Shown: positions 47,645-58,050, counted from the first letter of the stretch. The stretch is 64,000 nucleotides of DNA from Dicyema japonicum (GCA_011109175.1 RDEW01000014.1:568042-632041); one strand, 5' to 3'. Notes: generated from the sequence alone by a model not told the origin. Program-made: numbers and translations.

Positions 47645-48943
47645 ATGTCCGAGAAGTTTAGATAACTTACACATTCTAGAAAAGTTGAAGACGTGCCGAA
47701 AATAATTAGAGATTCTATCCTCCTGGAAAGCAGACTTCCAGAAGGAATTGAAAAACGCTACATAGAAGGATATGATTTCAACGATGGAGTCAACTACGAG
47801 AAACTAATTGCCTCGTATTCTTCCTTCGGTATTCAATCGTCCAAACTTTCCCAGGCTTTCGACATTGTTAACAAAATGGTTTCCACCTTAATTTATGGTA
47901 GATCGACTGCAAGCTAACAGAGGAACCTCCAAAAGAATACCCTGTCGAAGTTGAGAGGGAATCAAACTGTTTGATATTTTTGGGTATACCTCAAACATGG
48001 TCACGTGTGGTGTCAGAGATGTCATTAGATACCTCTGCCAGCATAATATGGTATTTCTGCAGGAGACATCCATCAGATTGACTGTTTAGTAACCACTGGT
48101 GGGGGAATTGAGGAAGATCTGATAAATGCCTTGGAAGGATGTATCTCGGAGATTTCACACTAGATGGGGAGAAACTGAGAGAGTGTGGAGTGAATAGAGC
48201 CGGTAGTTGTGTTTTCGCATGTAAAAGGGAACATTTTGATTCCGAATGACAATTATTGTGCTTTGGAGACTTGGATTATGCCTATTTTTGACCAACTCCT
48301 ACTGGAACAGCAAAAATATGTAAACATATGGAATAACCCCCAGAATACAAATTGGACTCCTTCCAAGTTAGTTCGGCGACTAGGAAAGGAGATTAATAAC
48401 GAAAGTTCCATATATTATTGGGCTTACAAGGAAATTTGTTTTAAATATATTGTAGAACGATATCCCGGTTTTCTGTCCCGCTTTGACTGACGGTTCTATT
48501 GGGGATATGCTCTTTGTCCACTCTTTTGGCCGTCCTGGACTCAAACTTGACATTGTTGAAGACGTTCGAAGGATTAATTTACTTTCCATGCGGGCTACCA
48601 ATACTGGGATGATCATTCTTGGGGGAGGAACGAGCAAACATCACGTTTGTAATGCAAACTTGATGGTCTGTTGTTTTGGTGGAGATTTAGAGGAATGGGG
48701 CTGATTTCGCTGTTTATATTAACACTGGAATCGAACTTGATGCTAGTGATTCTGGTGCTTCTCCTGATGAGGCTGTTTCTTGGGGGAAGATTAAATCACA
48801 AGGGAGCTCAGTCAAGGTTGAGTTTGATGATCATACGAGGTTAGGTGTGGGCTGAATCCTCTCTCGTTTTCCCTCTGTTAGTAGCACAGACATTCGCTCG
48901 GAGACAGGAAGAATTTTATAAATTTTCAAATTCTCATCATTAG
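47645..48943 (+). CDS. DHPS: deoxyhypusine synthase
   Basis: NAD-dependent transfer of the spermidine butylamine group to a lysine of eIF5A, the first step of hypusine formation. The spliced product starts '[12 protein letters not shown]' and carries '[20 protein letters not shown]', '[20 protein letters not shown]', '[15 protein letters not shown]', '[20 protein letters not shown]', '[17 protein letters not shown]', '[20 protein letters not shown]', '[13 protein letters not shown]' (active-site Lys329 equivalent) and ends '[18 protein letters not shown]'. Introns: 47656-47679 (24 nt), 47879-47901 (23), 48051-48076 (26), 48203-48227 (25), 48431-48455 (25, reads GA-AG), 48666-48690 (25), 48817-48844 (28). 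One-base deletions remain near 47983 and 48122. Full length, about 370 residues. Confidence 0.93.
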
Positions 48944-48999
48944 TTTTTTTAATTTTTATAGTTTTCCAATTTTTGTTGAAATTAATTGAATGATTTATT

Positions 49000-49335
49000 A
49001 GACGCTATGCTGTCGATTTAATTATTTCGAGCAAAAACAAATACGTGGATATGGCACAATCAGAACTTCGATCACACATAAACGCCCTTGAGGTTTGATT
49101 GTTTTCGAACCGACTTTCCATATCCACGGAAAAATCTTCATGTGCCATTTTTACAACCGATCGAAGAAAAGATGATAAGCTAGAAATCAGTCTTCATGTG
49201 ACATTATTCCAATGAAAACACATACTGGGAGTGACCCTGGACCCATTACTCTTTCTCCCAACATGTACAGGACGTTCTTGCGAGGGGCCTCCGGAAACTC
49301 AAGTCATCAAAACCTTTCTAAACTCCAGGAGCCGA
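49000..49335 (+). mobile_element. LINE-J RT C-terminal fragment
   Basis: 'EKSSCAIFTTDRRKDDKLEI' and 'HILGVTLDPLLSFSQHVQDV' match the ILGVTLD region of LINE-J, with one stop between them. Confidence 0.65.
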
Positions 49336-49479
49336 CCATCACAGAAATGTGCTGCCGTCTTATACTATTAGTTCTTGAAACCGGCGGTGGAGCATGCCTA
49401 GGCTTACAAAATTTCAAACTTATACTAGATTAATTCTCTAAAAGCAAAAATGGTCAGCATAACTAATTTTTTGTTTTTT

Positions 49480-49550
49480 TACAGAATACTGAATTTATCG
49501 CTTTAAAATCCAAATTTTGGACCATACGAGATTTGTACTAGGAAATCTAC
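49480..49550. repeat. possible pogo-like terminus
   Basis: The inverse of the right edge reads TA followed by 'CAGTAGATTTCCTAGTACA'. The TA-CAGT start and the following TCTCGTA resemble the end at 918-984. No partner end found. Confidence 0.25.
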
Positions 49551-49689
49551 TGTATTCGACAATTCTGAGTTAAAAACTATTTATATCTGATTAAATCCAT
49601 AATACGTCTATTAAGTACTTGGGGATAAAGACACACAAAAGACCTACTTCATCAGTTCAATAAAGATTGTGAAATTTAAATTAAAAGTT

Positions 49690-50090
49690 GGAGTCTGAAA
49701 ATTTTTGTAAAAATCGTGACAGACTGGTTACACCAATTTTAATCTCGATGACAACATTTCCTTTTGCTTATGGTCGGAACCTGGTTTGGGACATCACGTG
49801 TGTTGATACATACTCTCAGAAAATTTGGCCGCTTCAGCCTCGGACCCAAGTCATGCTTCTAAGCAAGCCGAGGATCTAAGAGAAGGAAGTACCGAAGCAT
49901 TTCTAGGATCACTTGTTTGTACTATTTGCTGTTGAGCCGTTGACCCACAAGCTGACGATCTACTCCGTCGTCAATGATCCAAAGGGTCACCAAGGATCCA
50001 CGTGAGACTGGATGGTTTCGAGAGCGTATCTCGATAACTATCGTCAGAGGAAACAGCATGGCAATTCGAGCTCCCTAAATTAACTGCTCT
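49690..50090 (+). mobile_element. LINE-C C-terminal relic
   Basis: 'RLVTPILISMTTFPFAYGRN' and 'LVWDITCVDTYS' (the WD(V/I)TC module), then broken frames with 'EAFLGSLVCTICC'. It ends in degraded sequence near 50090. Related to the copy at 53.6 kb. Confidence 0.65.
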
Positions 50091-50589
50091 TTAAGCATTT
50101 TTAATAACAATAAACACATATCACCAAAAAAATTGACCTTGAAAGGATGACTTTGAAATATTATCGTTTCACTAATATTCAAGACATCATTGGATAAGGA
50201 TTATCCATCAAAATTTACTAAATCCATCTGAATGTTCCCACGGGGCTGAAGTGTCAATGTTCTTCAGTTTCACAAAATGTCTACTAAGGTTATAATGGAT
50301 TACAACCAGTGTCTTCCTACTTCGAGGTTACATACTCAGGAGACATTGGAAACCGAAGTTCTGAACAAATGTAGCGTCGATTACAAGCAGGATCCGAGCC
50401 TGAAGTTAATCTATCAGAAGCTGTACGTATGAGATAGTTATATCTATATTGCTAACAAGTCGATCCTAAGAACTAAACATTTGTAGTATTTTTGGCATAA
50501 AGCTCTAACCATCTCTACGTCCAGACGACGTCATCGGTAGATTTTTTTTCTTTTCATCCACTTTGTCCAGGTGATAAGAATTTGTTGAC
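50091..50589. other. spacer with a 53-codon frame
   Basis: At 50280-50430 a short frame ('MSTKVIMDYNQCL' and onward) contains 'HTQETLETEVLNKC'. A decayed relative of this stretch lies at 7070-7115 ('VQETFETRCSETL'), and its end '..CAGAAGCTGTACGT' recurs near 53470. Probably repeat-derived, family unknown. Confidence 0.25.
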
Positions 50590-50905
50590 TTTATTATTGA
50601 TTCAATGTACGACAATAGAAAGTGTTCTATGTAAGGTCGACAATGAAATAATTGGACTTAAATTACTTGTAGGGCCTCTAGGTTTTTCAGATTTAGGTAG
50701 AAGAATTAGCCAACCTTTACCAACTCCAAGATAACTTTTGTCTTCAAATGCTCTGTTAAGTATGGGGGTAAGTAATTCAGACAATGCAGTAGGACCAAAC
50801 TTGACCACCTCGGCAGGGATATTGTCCGCACCAGTGGCTCTCCTACAGTTTACCTTTTCTGTTGGTTTAACAGTTTCCAAAACACTTATATGACGTTTAA
50901 GGAAA
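50590..50905 (-). mobile_element. LINE-D RT N-terminal fragment
   Basis: Minus frame 'RRATGADNIPAEVVKFGPTA' to 'GKGWLILLPKSEKPRGPTSN' is the first RT block (family 'A.GPD.IPAE..K', 'W....I.LPKK'). Intact over about 100 codons. Confidence 0.75.
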
Positions 50906-51462
50906 AAATAGCCGCGTGGCGCCATGTGGTGCTTCGTGGATAATTGATTGAAGTTTCTGTTGTTTGTCGTATGTTCCTCCTCTCTCTTCTTATTAGAGTG
51001 GTGTCATGTGATCAAAACTGTCTAGGTGGCGCCCGGTGCCAGGCCGGCACGAAAAAAGGATCATTTGCTCTCCCCCACTCCACTGGAGGGGTTTCCACAA
51101 CTGCAACTATGGACATCTTTTACCATTTATGCTGATTCCGGATGGACTCTGTTTCTGTAGAAGTAATAATAAAGCCTTTTCACGAGAGCCATAGTATTTT
51201 ATAGCTCTGCATAGGCAGGACACACACTTTATTTAAGTAAAGAACAGTTAATTTTAACTAATCGTAGAACCAAGGAATGATCTTCACTTCTTTTTTTTCT
51301 TTTTCTTGTGTGAGTGTCCTTTCTAGACAATCCAGTTCCGCAGTGAGTATTCACTGATGACGGCGTCACTCGTCAAACCAAGTGGAAACTGGATACATTT
51401 AATTAGTTGTTTACTTGACTTCTTTCTCGGTGTATCCGGGGTTAATAAACAATAGTAATAAA
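50905..51462 (+). mobile_element. SINE1 copy split by SINE2
   Basis: SINE1 body 50905-51160 ('GGCGCCATGTGGTGCTTCGT' to 'TCCGGATGGACTCTGTTTCT') resumes at 51386 with 'GGAAACTGGATACATTTAAT' and ends 'TTTCTCGGTGTATCCGGGG'. The gap holds SINE2 on the other strand. The head is absent. Confidence 0.8.
51165..51385 (-). mobile_element. SINE2, 5'-truncated, nested in SINE1
   Basis: The minus strand from 'GACGAGTGACGCCGTCATC' ends 'GCAGAGCTATAAAATACTAT', 'GGCTCTCGTGAAAAG' and a TTATTATTACT tail. This last part equals the LINE-D 3' end at 60.49 kb ('GCGGGGCTATAAATATTATC', 'GCTCTCGTGAAAAG'). Confidence 0.8.
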
Positions 51463-51540
51463 AATGTTTTAATAATTTAATTTTAGTAAATAAAATTGAT
51501 TATTTAAAATCGTGTCTTGTGTGGCAATCGGACAATAGAA

Positions 51541-52002
51541 ATGGATTCTGAGAAAGTCAAGGAAGCGGAAAATATGATGGAAATTATTATTGAGAGTTTC
51601 CGTCATGTTGGAATTATGGCTTCTGATTTCAAATTAAAGGCGCAAAACTCGCTGAATGAAAAAATGTAAAGAAATAGTATTATTTAACAGACAAACCATA
51701 ATTAATGTACTGAACGATCTAAATGATATTAAAGGAGACTTCGATGTCGCAATTGACTATGAAACCTTGGAGTAGAAAGATGTTTCTAGCTTAGATATGT
51801 TGATCAAGATTTGAATCCGAGATTATTTGCCATGGATTCCCTAAAGGCTGCCGAGGAAGAAAATCGGAACGTCAAAGAAGTCATAGTAAATTTTGATGTC
51901 CTTTTATTCTTTTATTTTTTAGAAATTTAAACATTCCCTAATAAAAAATTATCGGAAAATTTTCCTAATGAAATGTCCCACTATCGTTTTATTCGGGAAT
52001 AA
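51541..52002 (+). CDS. MED10: Mediator subunit 10
   Basis: Middle-module subunit of the RNA polymerase II Mediator complex. The spliced product starts 'MDSEKVKEAENMMEIIIESF' with 'HVGIMASDF' (human 'QLGIIVSDF'), 'INVLNDLNDIKGDFDVAIDY', 'LEYVDQDLNPRLFAMDSLKA' (human 'FEYIDQGRNPQLYTKECLER') and ends 'FPNEMSHYRFIRE' (human 'FPEDMAKYRSIRG'). Introns 51666-51690 (25 nt), 51772-51794 (23) and 51886-51922 (37). One base is missing in the T run near 51962. About 125 residues, as expected for the family. Confidence 0.9.
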
Positions 52003-52169
52003 TTTGTACTTTCTTTAATTATATAGTAAATTTTTTGACTTTTTAATCACAAGCCATTATGAATAGGTCAGTTACCTAATTTGTAGGAAAGTTTACCTGG
52101 AACATTGCTCTATTTTTATCATGAATGAAATTTGTACAACCAGCATTGACCTACGTACGTAGTGGTCAG

Positions 52170-52375
52170 TGGCCATTTTCCTCTCCTCTCTGCTGAAATT
52201 GTCTGCAATTCAGGAAGCTGCCAAAAGAGTAATTAGTCGCAACTTTGTGCCCACCCATCTGGAAGCAGTTTTGATTCGACGACAAAAAGAAGATGGTGAA
52301 AACAGCTCTGCCTAACAACCTCTTTGTGAAGCTATGAACAAATTATTAAAAACCGTGCGAGATATGAGATAACCA
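52170..52375 (+). repeat. left copy of an ~85-bp direct repeat
   Basis: 'CTCTGCCTAACAACCTCTTT' to 'AAACCGTGCGAGATATGAG' (52286-52372) recurs at 53144-53222 ('CTCTGCCTAACAACCCCTCT' and onward) with about 85-90% identity by eye. The preceding frame 'IQEAAKRVISRNFVPTHLEA' is unrecognised but coding-like. Confidence 0.65.
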
Positions 52376-52379
52376 TCGA

Positions 52380-52830
52380 CAAAAACTTAAAGGCAAAAAA
52401 CACAAATAGATGGACGAGACTATCGAAGGCTCTGTGCAAGATGTTTCAATGCAGAGTTCGCAGAGTAATATCCAAAGCTTACAACTCAGAGGCTAAAGGA
52501 CCAGAAAACATAACCACATGTGAACTGAAGCACCTATGCAATCGAGCCCTGGACTATTAGCCTATATCTTCAAACTATCCATCAGCACGAATACAATCCA
52601 TGAAATATGGAAGAAGTCTCTAATCACCTTATTCGAAAAACTAACCAATAAATGAACCATCTTCCTATCGCCCAATATTCCAAGTCCGGTCTCAGGGACC
52701 CTTGAAAAGCTTGTTCTGGAAAAAGTACAGGATTCAATCTCAATACCTTCGACCCAGCACGAATTCCGGGTAACCATTCGACCACCACAAAAACCCTCAC
52801 ACAATTCACTACGGAAGTCAATTCACTACC
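52380..52830 (+). mobile_element. LINE-J RT N-terminal relic
   Basis: 'NTIHEIWKKSLITLFEKTNQ' and 'DPARIPGNHSTTTKTLTQF' parallel 'NIPSIWKKSLIHPILKK' and 'FREEHSTTTHLTKLVQF' at 46.5 kb. Heavily decayed. Confidence 0.6.
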
Positions 52831-52849
52831 CATCTAAGGACAGTACCTA

Positions 52850-53140
52850 TATCCGTGGACATCAGGCCTCTAACCCTGGACATCACTGATGCCCGGCGGA
52901 GACTGTTTGGACACATCCTGTGTATGGATCTTGCTGTCCTAGCATTTGTGACGATGGAGGATCACTTCATGTTCTATCATACTGCACAAAGACCTCCAAA
53001 AAGTGAGGAAATGCCTAAAGATGGAAGACGATCTGGACGAGCTGAGATCGATTGCGTGTAACTGTGGAGGATGGAAGGGGCGAACTAATAACATTGATCC
53101 TGTGCTGCACGTGCTTTGCTATAACTATTATGGCAAGGCG
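52850..53140 (+). mobile_element. LINE-D C-terminus and 3' end
   Basis: 'LDITDARRRLFGHILCMDLA' and 'KMEDDLDELRSIACNCGGWK', then 'GTGCTGCACGTGCTTTGC', the LINE-D 3' sequence. Confidence 0.65.
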
Positions 53141-53224
53141 ATGGTGAGGACAGCTACTCTGCCTAACAACCCCTCTATGAAGCTATGAACAAATTACTTA
53201 AAAACCATGCTAAATACGAGATAA

Positions 53225-53350
53225 CCAAACGTCTTTTCTGGAGAAACATCCAAGATCCTCGTCCACGTCGGATAGGAACTTCTCCTGTGTCGGTCTGGGG
53301 TCACTTAGTTGGGAACTTTTTTTTCCTTTAAACCCGGTGATCCTGGGGTA
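53225..53350 (+). mobile_element. LINE-J (F subtype) 3' tail
   Basis: 'CTGGGGTCACTTAGTTGGG', a T run, then 'GATCCTGGGGTAATAATAG'. Same layout as 3.5 and 31.99 kb. Confidence 0.55.
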
Positions 53351-53579
53351 ATAATAGATGAAAGCCATTGTCATTTTTCTAGTGACCATGGACGAAATGA
53401 TGAACCTAGGAGATATTGGGTTCGAATCTTGATCGACAAAGATTGAAAGAACTTGAAAGATCATCTGTCAGAAGCTGCACGTGTATAATGATAGTTAGTA
53501 TGTAGAGGCACTTACTTTAAGGAACTTGAATTGTCATGTTATCTCTCGGACGCTATCGAGATATGCTCTCGAAGCTATC

Positions 53580-53890
53580 CAGTCTAACGTGAATCCTTGT
53601 TGACACTTTGGATCATTGAACCGATCCGACGGACTAGACCTTCAGCTTGTGGGCCAAGGATTCTTGACGTCTCAACAGCAAATGGGACAAACAAGTGATC
53701 CTCCGTACTTCTTTCACTTCTGATCTTCAGCTTAGAAGCATGACCTGGGTCCGAGACTGAAGCCAGCGAGGAGGTAGAAAGATATTGATTTATTATTCGG
53801 ACAATCATTGAGTACATAAAAACTGTTCTTAAACAAGATGTTATGAAGATAGGTACTCTTAACAGAACGAGAATTACCCCATTTCTCATG
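53580..53890 (-). mobile_element. LINE-C C-terminal relic
   Basis: Minus frame with 'SVSDPGHASKLKI', 'HLFVPFAVETSRILGPQAEG' and 'VRRIGSMIQSV'. The VETS motif places it in LINE-C. Confidence 0.65.
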
Positions 53891-53899
53891 ATCGCTAGG

Positions 53900-54180
53900 C
53901 TAATGCTTAAAAACTTTGTCCTTCTAGGTTCACCCCTTTGTGTTCCTCATGCCAGTTGCTTTAATGAATTCCATAGTGCTAGGACCAAGTACCCCATACG
54001 TATCCACATAAATCATATAATTAACTAACATCTCATAAATGTAGGCCCAAGGTTGATTTGTCTCCCAATTTTCTTTAATTTTTGGACTGGTCTGGATTCG
54101 ATTTGGAACATTGGTGTAGTCGACGTTAACTGTAGTTTCAAAACATCGTATATCCGATTTTTATTGGGTTCGTCATTTTA
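53900..54180 (-). mobile_element. LINE-C-type C-terminal relic, second copy
   Basis: Minus strand 'YGVLGPSTMEFIKATGMR' parallels 'GSYSPSTLEFFGRLGNRI', preceded by a degraded nuclease-like part. It lies directly behind the previous copy, same orientation. Confidence 0.45.
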
Positions 54181-54231
54181 TCCACACAAGGATCACGTAT
54201 TTTAGTATCACATATTACTTTTCTATCAGAA

Positions 54232-54650
54232 TCAGGCATAAATCGAGGATATCACCGACTTCCTCAACTTTTTTTGATTAAAAGTCAAAATTAAAAAAAT
54301 CAGGCTCCAACTGCCGGGAAACAGTAGACATTGTTGTAAAAATGAAGATTTTAAGGCTCTGCGAGAACCATCTCCACTCGTGGGGTCTCTAAGTCTCGCC
54401 ACGATTGCAATTTCATTGATGGCTCTCTTTACCACTTGCTACAACTGCGTTAGAGGTTTCTAAAACGATTGAGACAAAATGAGATTAATTCATTAATCTG
54501 TCTTAAGTTAACCCCAAGATTTAAAGAGATCTCGTTATGGATGCTCACATATAACCAATGAAAATTCTGAATTCTTCTATATATTGCCAATCCGATTATG
54601 TCAAAGGCTTCATTGATATCAGTATAGAGGACCGCAGTCCCCATATTAGG
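54232..54650 (-). other. two unidentified frames
   Basis: 'VVKRAINEIAIVARLRDPTS' (54232-54435) and 'VLYTDINEAFDIIGLAIYRR' (54450-54644) look coding. The second faintly recalls an RT box A ('D(I/V)..AFD'). Probably an old LINE of another family. Confidence 0.3.
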
Positions 54651-54694
54651 TGGAGTGGGTTTACTATTTTAGTTATCGATATTTTTGAATTTTA

Positions 54695-55860
54695 TTATTA
54701 AAAGCACTTTCACAGAACCAAAGAACGTTATACTAACTAAGGTCCCGTTTGTGGCACACGTTTTAAAATCTGCTTCACTAGGCGTCTCCATCGCCCTCTG
54801 CTTTGCGCATCTGTCCTTAGATCTTCTAGGTCTTATGCAGATTTAAGTTTTCTTCCAATTCTATTAAAATCCTTGTTCAGAGCCACGGGTAGAGTGACTC
54901 TGGGTCTTTCTCTGAACGATGGTTTGTTCTCATTGTTAAAGTAATTATTATATTTGCAGGGGCGTTTATGTCTATTGGTCTCGATTGTGCCACAGAGTAT
55001 AATATTTTATTTGAAATTTTCTTGGGCCAACCTACGCCCATTAAATTGCGTAATTGTTTTCGATAAAATATATCCATTTTCTTGAGTTCTAGCTCTGTGA
55101 CCCCACATGTATTCGAGTTTTACATAAGCACCGGCTTTATATATGCGTTGTATAGTCTTATTCTTAGATTTGTTTTTATTAGTTTTCGTCGACTCCATAT
55201 CTTCTGCATTTTCTTATACATGGCAGTGACTAGAACTCTTCTATACATCATCTCCTCACTATCACCAAGTAAGGATCCCAATTTCCTTTTTTTCCTCCAA
55301 TTTTCATCAATATATTTTAATTCCTTGTGATTCTTATGTGTTCAGTCTATTCCTGATTAACTCGCAGAGACTAATTCTTAAATTCACCAGGGATTTTCTC
55401 AAAAGTAAGTCCAAGTTCCAGATCATTATCTGACACAAAATCTATGTCATCTGCATATATAATCTCCATCGGCATGCATCTTTCACATTTTTTTCTAATA
55501 GCTCTCAATGCCACTTCCAGGAACCGGAGATAGAGAGTCCCCCTGAGGTATTCCAACTGTTATCCCGAAAGGCTTCGATGTTGTGTTCTTGACTCGTACA
55601 GTTAATTCAGTGTTTGATAGTAGGAAACCGACAATTCTTGTGTTATCCTCACCAAGAAAACTCCCAGCAATGTCCAACAATGTTTTTCTGTTGACAGTGT
55701 CAAACGCACTAAACATGTCCACTCCCAAAATCTTAAAATCACTCCTGTATCGTTGACACATGGCACATATCCACCTGTGGGACCAAACAGCATCTGCGGT
55801 CGAGCGTTCTTTTCTGAACCCACTCTGTCTCGGCGACAAAAAATTCATAAACATCAGAAG
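54695..55860 (-). mobile_element. LINE-D RT copy
   Basis: Minus strand: 'QSGFRKERSTADAVWSHRWI', 'KILGVDMFSAFDTVNRKTLL', 'FLLSNTELTVRVKNTTSKPF', 'VGIPQGDSLSPV', 'EIIYADDIDFVSDNDLELG' (catalytic YADD intact), 'IPRKNFK..GVGWPKKIS', 'LPVALNKDFNRIGRKL'-like end, and the 3' end 'TCTGTGAAAGTGCTTTTAATAA' split near 54700. Few frameshifts in the RT core. Confidence 0.8.
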
Positions 55861-56327
55861 ATATCCGACTAAGGGTTATCAGAGATACTATCATCCTTCA
55901 ATGATCCAGTAATATCACATATTTTTTTATCGGTACCTTGCTCTTTCCTGGTTTATGCGCAGAAAAATCAAAATTCCATCACCAAGTTTCAAGGGGGAAT
56001 GCGTTTCAAATACCTTATAAGCACATGGTTACAAAAAACACAGGTAAAAATATATGATTTGATACAAAAACGCACACTAATAGTGCTGCGGGCTACACGC
56101 ACGTTATTTGCTTTGTAATTAGTTCAGAGAACGTCTAACACTACTCCCATCCCATCTTGCACCCAAGCAACAAATTATGGTATACAGTCAGGTACATCAA
56201 CATAGATTACTTTAAACCAAGTAAACAACAACTACCAGTACCCATTTACGTACAGCCACTAAATGCACTGCACTTATTTGTACTTAAATTACTAACAAGC
56301 CAACACATAATCATTTTATCATCTCAG
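55861..56327 (-). other. ITS1-like sequence downstream of the 18S fragment
   Basis: This directly follows the 18S 3' terminus on the minus strand. No 5.8S sequence is found before LINE-D starts at 55860. I infer it is internal transcribed spacer by position only. Confidence 0.45.
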
Positions 56328-56565
56328 TAATGATCCTTCTGCATGTTCACCTACAGAAAAACCTTGTTACGACTTTTACTTCCTATAAATGAGTAGACTC
56401 GGGTGTCTATTCGCATCCATTAAAGGACAAGATCCAACAACCTCACCAAATCATTCATCGGTAGTAGCGACGGGGGGTGTATGCAAAGGGCAGGGGCGTA
56501 ATTATTATTGACTAATGGCCTGCGATTACTAGGAATTCCTTGTGCACGAGAGAATAATTACAAGC
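56328..56565 (-). rRNA. 18S rRNA, 3'-terminal fragment (orphan)
   Basis: The minus strand reads 'CAAGGAATTCCTAGTAATCG', 'TTACGCCCCTGCCCTTTGCA', 'CGTCGCTACTACCGATGAAT', 'AAGTCGTAACAAGG' and the terminus 'GAACATGCAGAAGGATCATT'. This is the last ~240 bases of small-subunit rRNA, including the decoding-region helix and helix 45. In helix 45 the usual CCG/CGG pair is CTG/CAG, a compensatory change. There are two extra T in 'GGTTTTTCTG'. The 5' break coincides with a LINE-C scrap, so it is an isolated fragment, not a working rDNA unit. Confidence 0.9.
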
Positions 56566-56640
56566 ACAAAAATCCTCTGGTAGGACCGCATACTTTGCCC
56601 ATTTGACCTCTCGGCCTTCTCAGCGAAAAACCAAAACCAC
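56566..56640 (-). mobile_element. LINE-C scrap at the rDNA break
   Basis: 'AAATCCTCTGGTAGGACCGC' equals the LINE-C segment 'AAATCCTCCGGTAGGACTGC' at 47.49 kb. It ends within 20 bp of the 18S break. Confidence 0.65.
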
Positions 56641-56824
56641 AAAGCCAATATCGATTTAGTTGAGATCCGGCCTTGCACATGAGTAACATTCAATTTTTCA
56701 TATGATATAAAAATTCTTAATTACAACAAAAGCTCAAACACACAGTTCCCCAAGAAATGGCAGCAGAGCGTGAATGGAAACAAGGCTAATGTTCCGATAA
56801 ACAATTTAATGAATAAGACCATTA
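56641..56824. other. spacer
   Basis: No feature recognised. Confidence 0.4.
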
Positions 56825-57010
56825 TTAAATTTTAACTGTTTGACACGTATTGTCTCTCACGAAAGCAACAGAGATCAACTGGAGTACCAGGGTTTCCTTC
56901 TCATCAAGCTTTCGGAGTTTGGCCAAACGTCTAGTCAATTGAGATGACTTACTGCTTGCCTTTTTTTTATCTTGACAGGTATCACAAAAACCGAACCAGG
57001 AATCCATCGT
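56825..57010 (-). CDS. possible small protein, unidentified
   Basis: A minus ATG at 57007 opens 'MDSWFGFCDTCQDKKKASSK', a CxxC-containing basic start. Unspliced it runs to 56825 (61 codons). A 22-nt GT-AG intron at about 56935-56956 would change the end. It lies 110 bp downstream of SLD5 on the same strand. No family recognised. Confidence 0.3.
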   Translation of the reverse strand, partial: TMDSWFGFCDTCQDKKKASSKSSQLTRRLAKLRKLDEKETLVLQLISVAFVRDNTCQTVKI

Positions 57011-57122
57011 ATTTTCTCTGAATAACAAACAAATCAAAAATTTTAAGAAACTCAAATAATAGTAAATTATGCACACTAAAATAAGCTGAATTCGATTTTG
57101 CCTTAAAAGTTCCTAATACTGG

Positions 57123-58050
57123 TCATAGCGTAATGAGCAGTTGATCATCAACATTAATAGTCGCAGCATCATTCCTAACTTTAAAATTGTCAAAGTAAAC
57201 CTTCCAATGATTCTATCACTAAGCACCACCTGCAAATAAGTGACAAAATAGTACCTGTCCTATGTTTTCTAACGAACGAACAAAGACGAAGTGGTGACAA
57301 TCAGGCTTAGGGCAATTAATCACTGCATTAAATATACAATTTAACTATTTTCACATTCTTTGAAATGTCGCATATGATAAGGCATGTGAGACAGTCCATT
57401 ACGACTTATGTGAGATTTAGAAATTTCATTCAGTCTTAGGATAAAAATAAAATATTAAACATTTAGCAAATAAAATCATATAATAATTTAAATAAAAAAT
57501 TGTTCATAATTCAAAAAAATAAATTTAAAATTTGAAAAAATAGCGCCGTGGTGAGAAAACTAAGCAAAAAATATGGGACATAGTTGCGTAAAATTAGATT
57601 GAAACCCCTTTAAGTAAGAATGCTCTGATGGAGATAACAAATGGACGTTCTCCGGGTTCAAATAGTAGTCCATAAAATTTTCAATCTTAAATGAAGCAGA
57701 CTATAACTTTTTTAAGTCTGCATCGGAGATACGACGTGACAAGATATTTCAACCGTTCATTCTTAAATTTTAATAAACCATACTTCAGTTTGATGGAGAC
57801 TCACTCTCAAGTCACGTGTTTTTACAGAAAGGATGTTTTTTTCAATCTGTGATATTTGTTCTATTAAGGCTTCTACGAGGTTGTAATTGTGGGGAAGCAA
57901 TTCTGGGGATAATTTTTCGTTCCTGAAAATCTTTTCTATTATTTTAATCCACTTTACAATAAAGAGTCTTTTAATGAGCTCATCAATGGTTATTTCAACC
58001 TCATCGGGTATTTGACCGGAATCACCAACCTGGACACCATCGGCAGACAT
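57123..58050 (-). CDS. GINS4: GINS complex subunit SLD5
   Basis: Part of the CMG replicative helicase (CDC45-MCM-GINS). Spliced: 'MSADGVQVGDSGQIPDEVEI', 'RNEKLSPELLPHNYNLVEAL' (human 'MNEKFAPELLESKPEIVECV'), 'KTRDLRVSLHQTENERLKYL' (human 'KREDLKVSIHQMEMERIRYV'), 'SYLRCRLKKIENFMDYY' (human 'SYLRCRLMKIEKFF'), and the C-terminal 'INCPKPDCHHFVFVRSLENI' (human 'VPKPDLDSYVFLRVRERQ'). Introns 57931-57957 (27 nt), 57762-57783 (22), 57686-57707 (22), 57323-57345 (23), 57230-57254 (25). The stretch 57450-57570 is AT-rich and unresolved, a longer intron or an insertion. The last ~20 codons need a one-base correction. The stop at 57123 is tentative. Confidence 0.85.
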
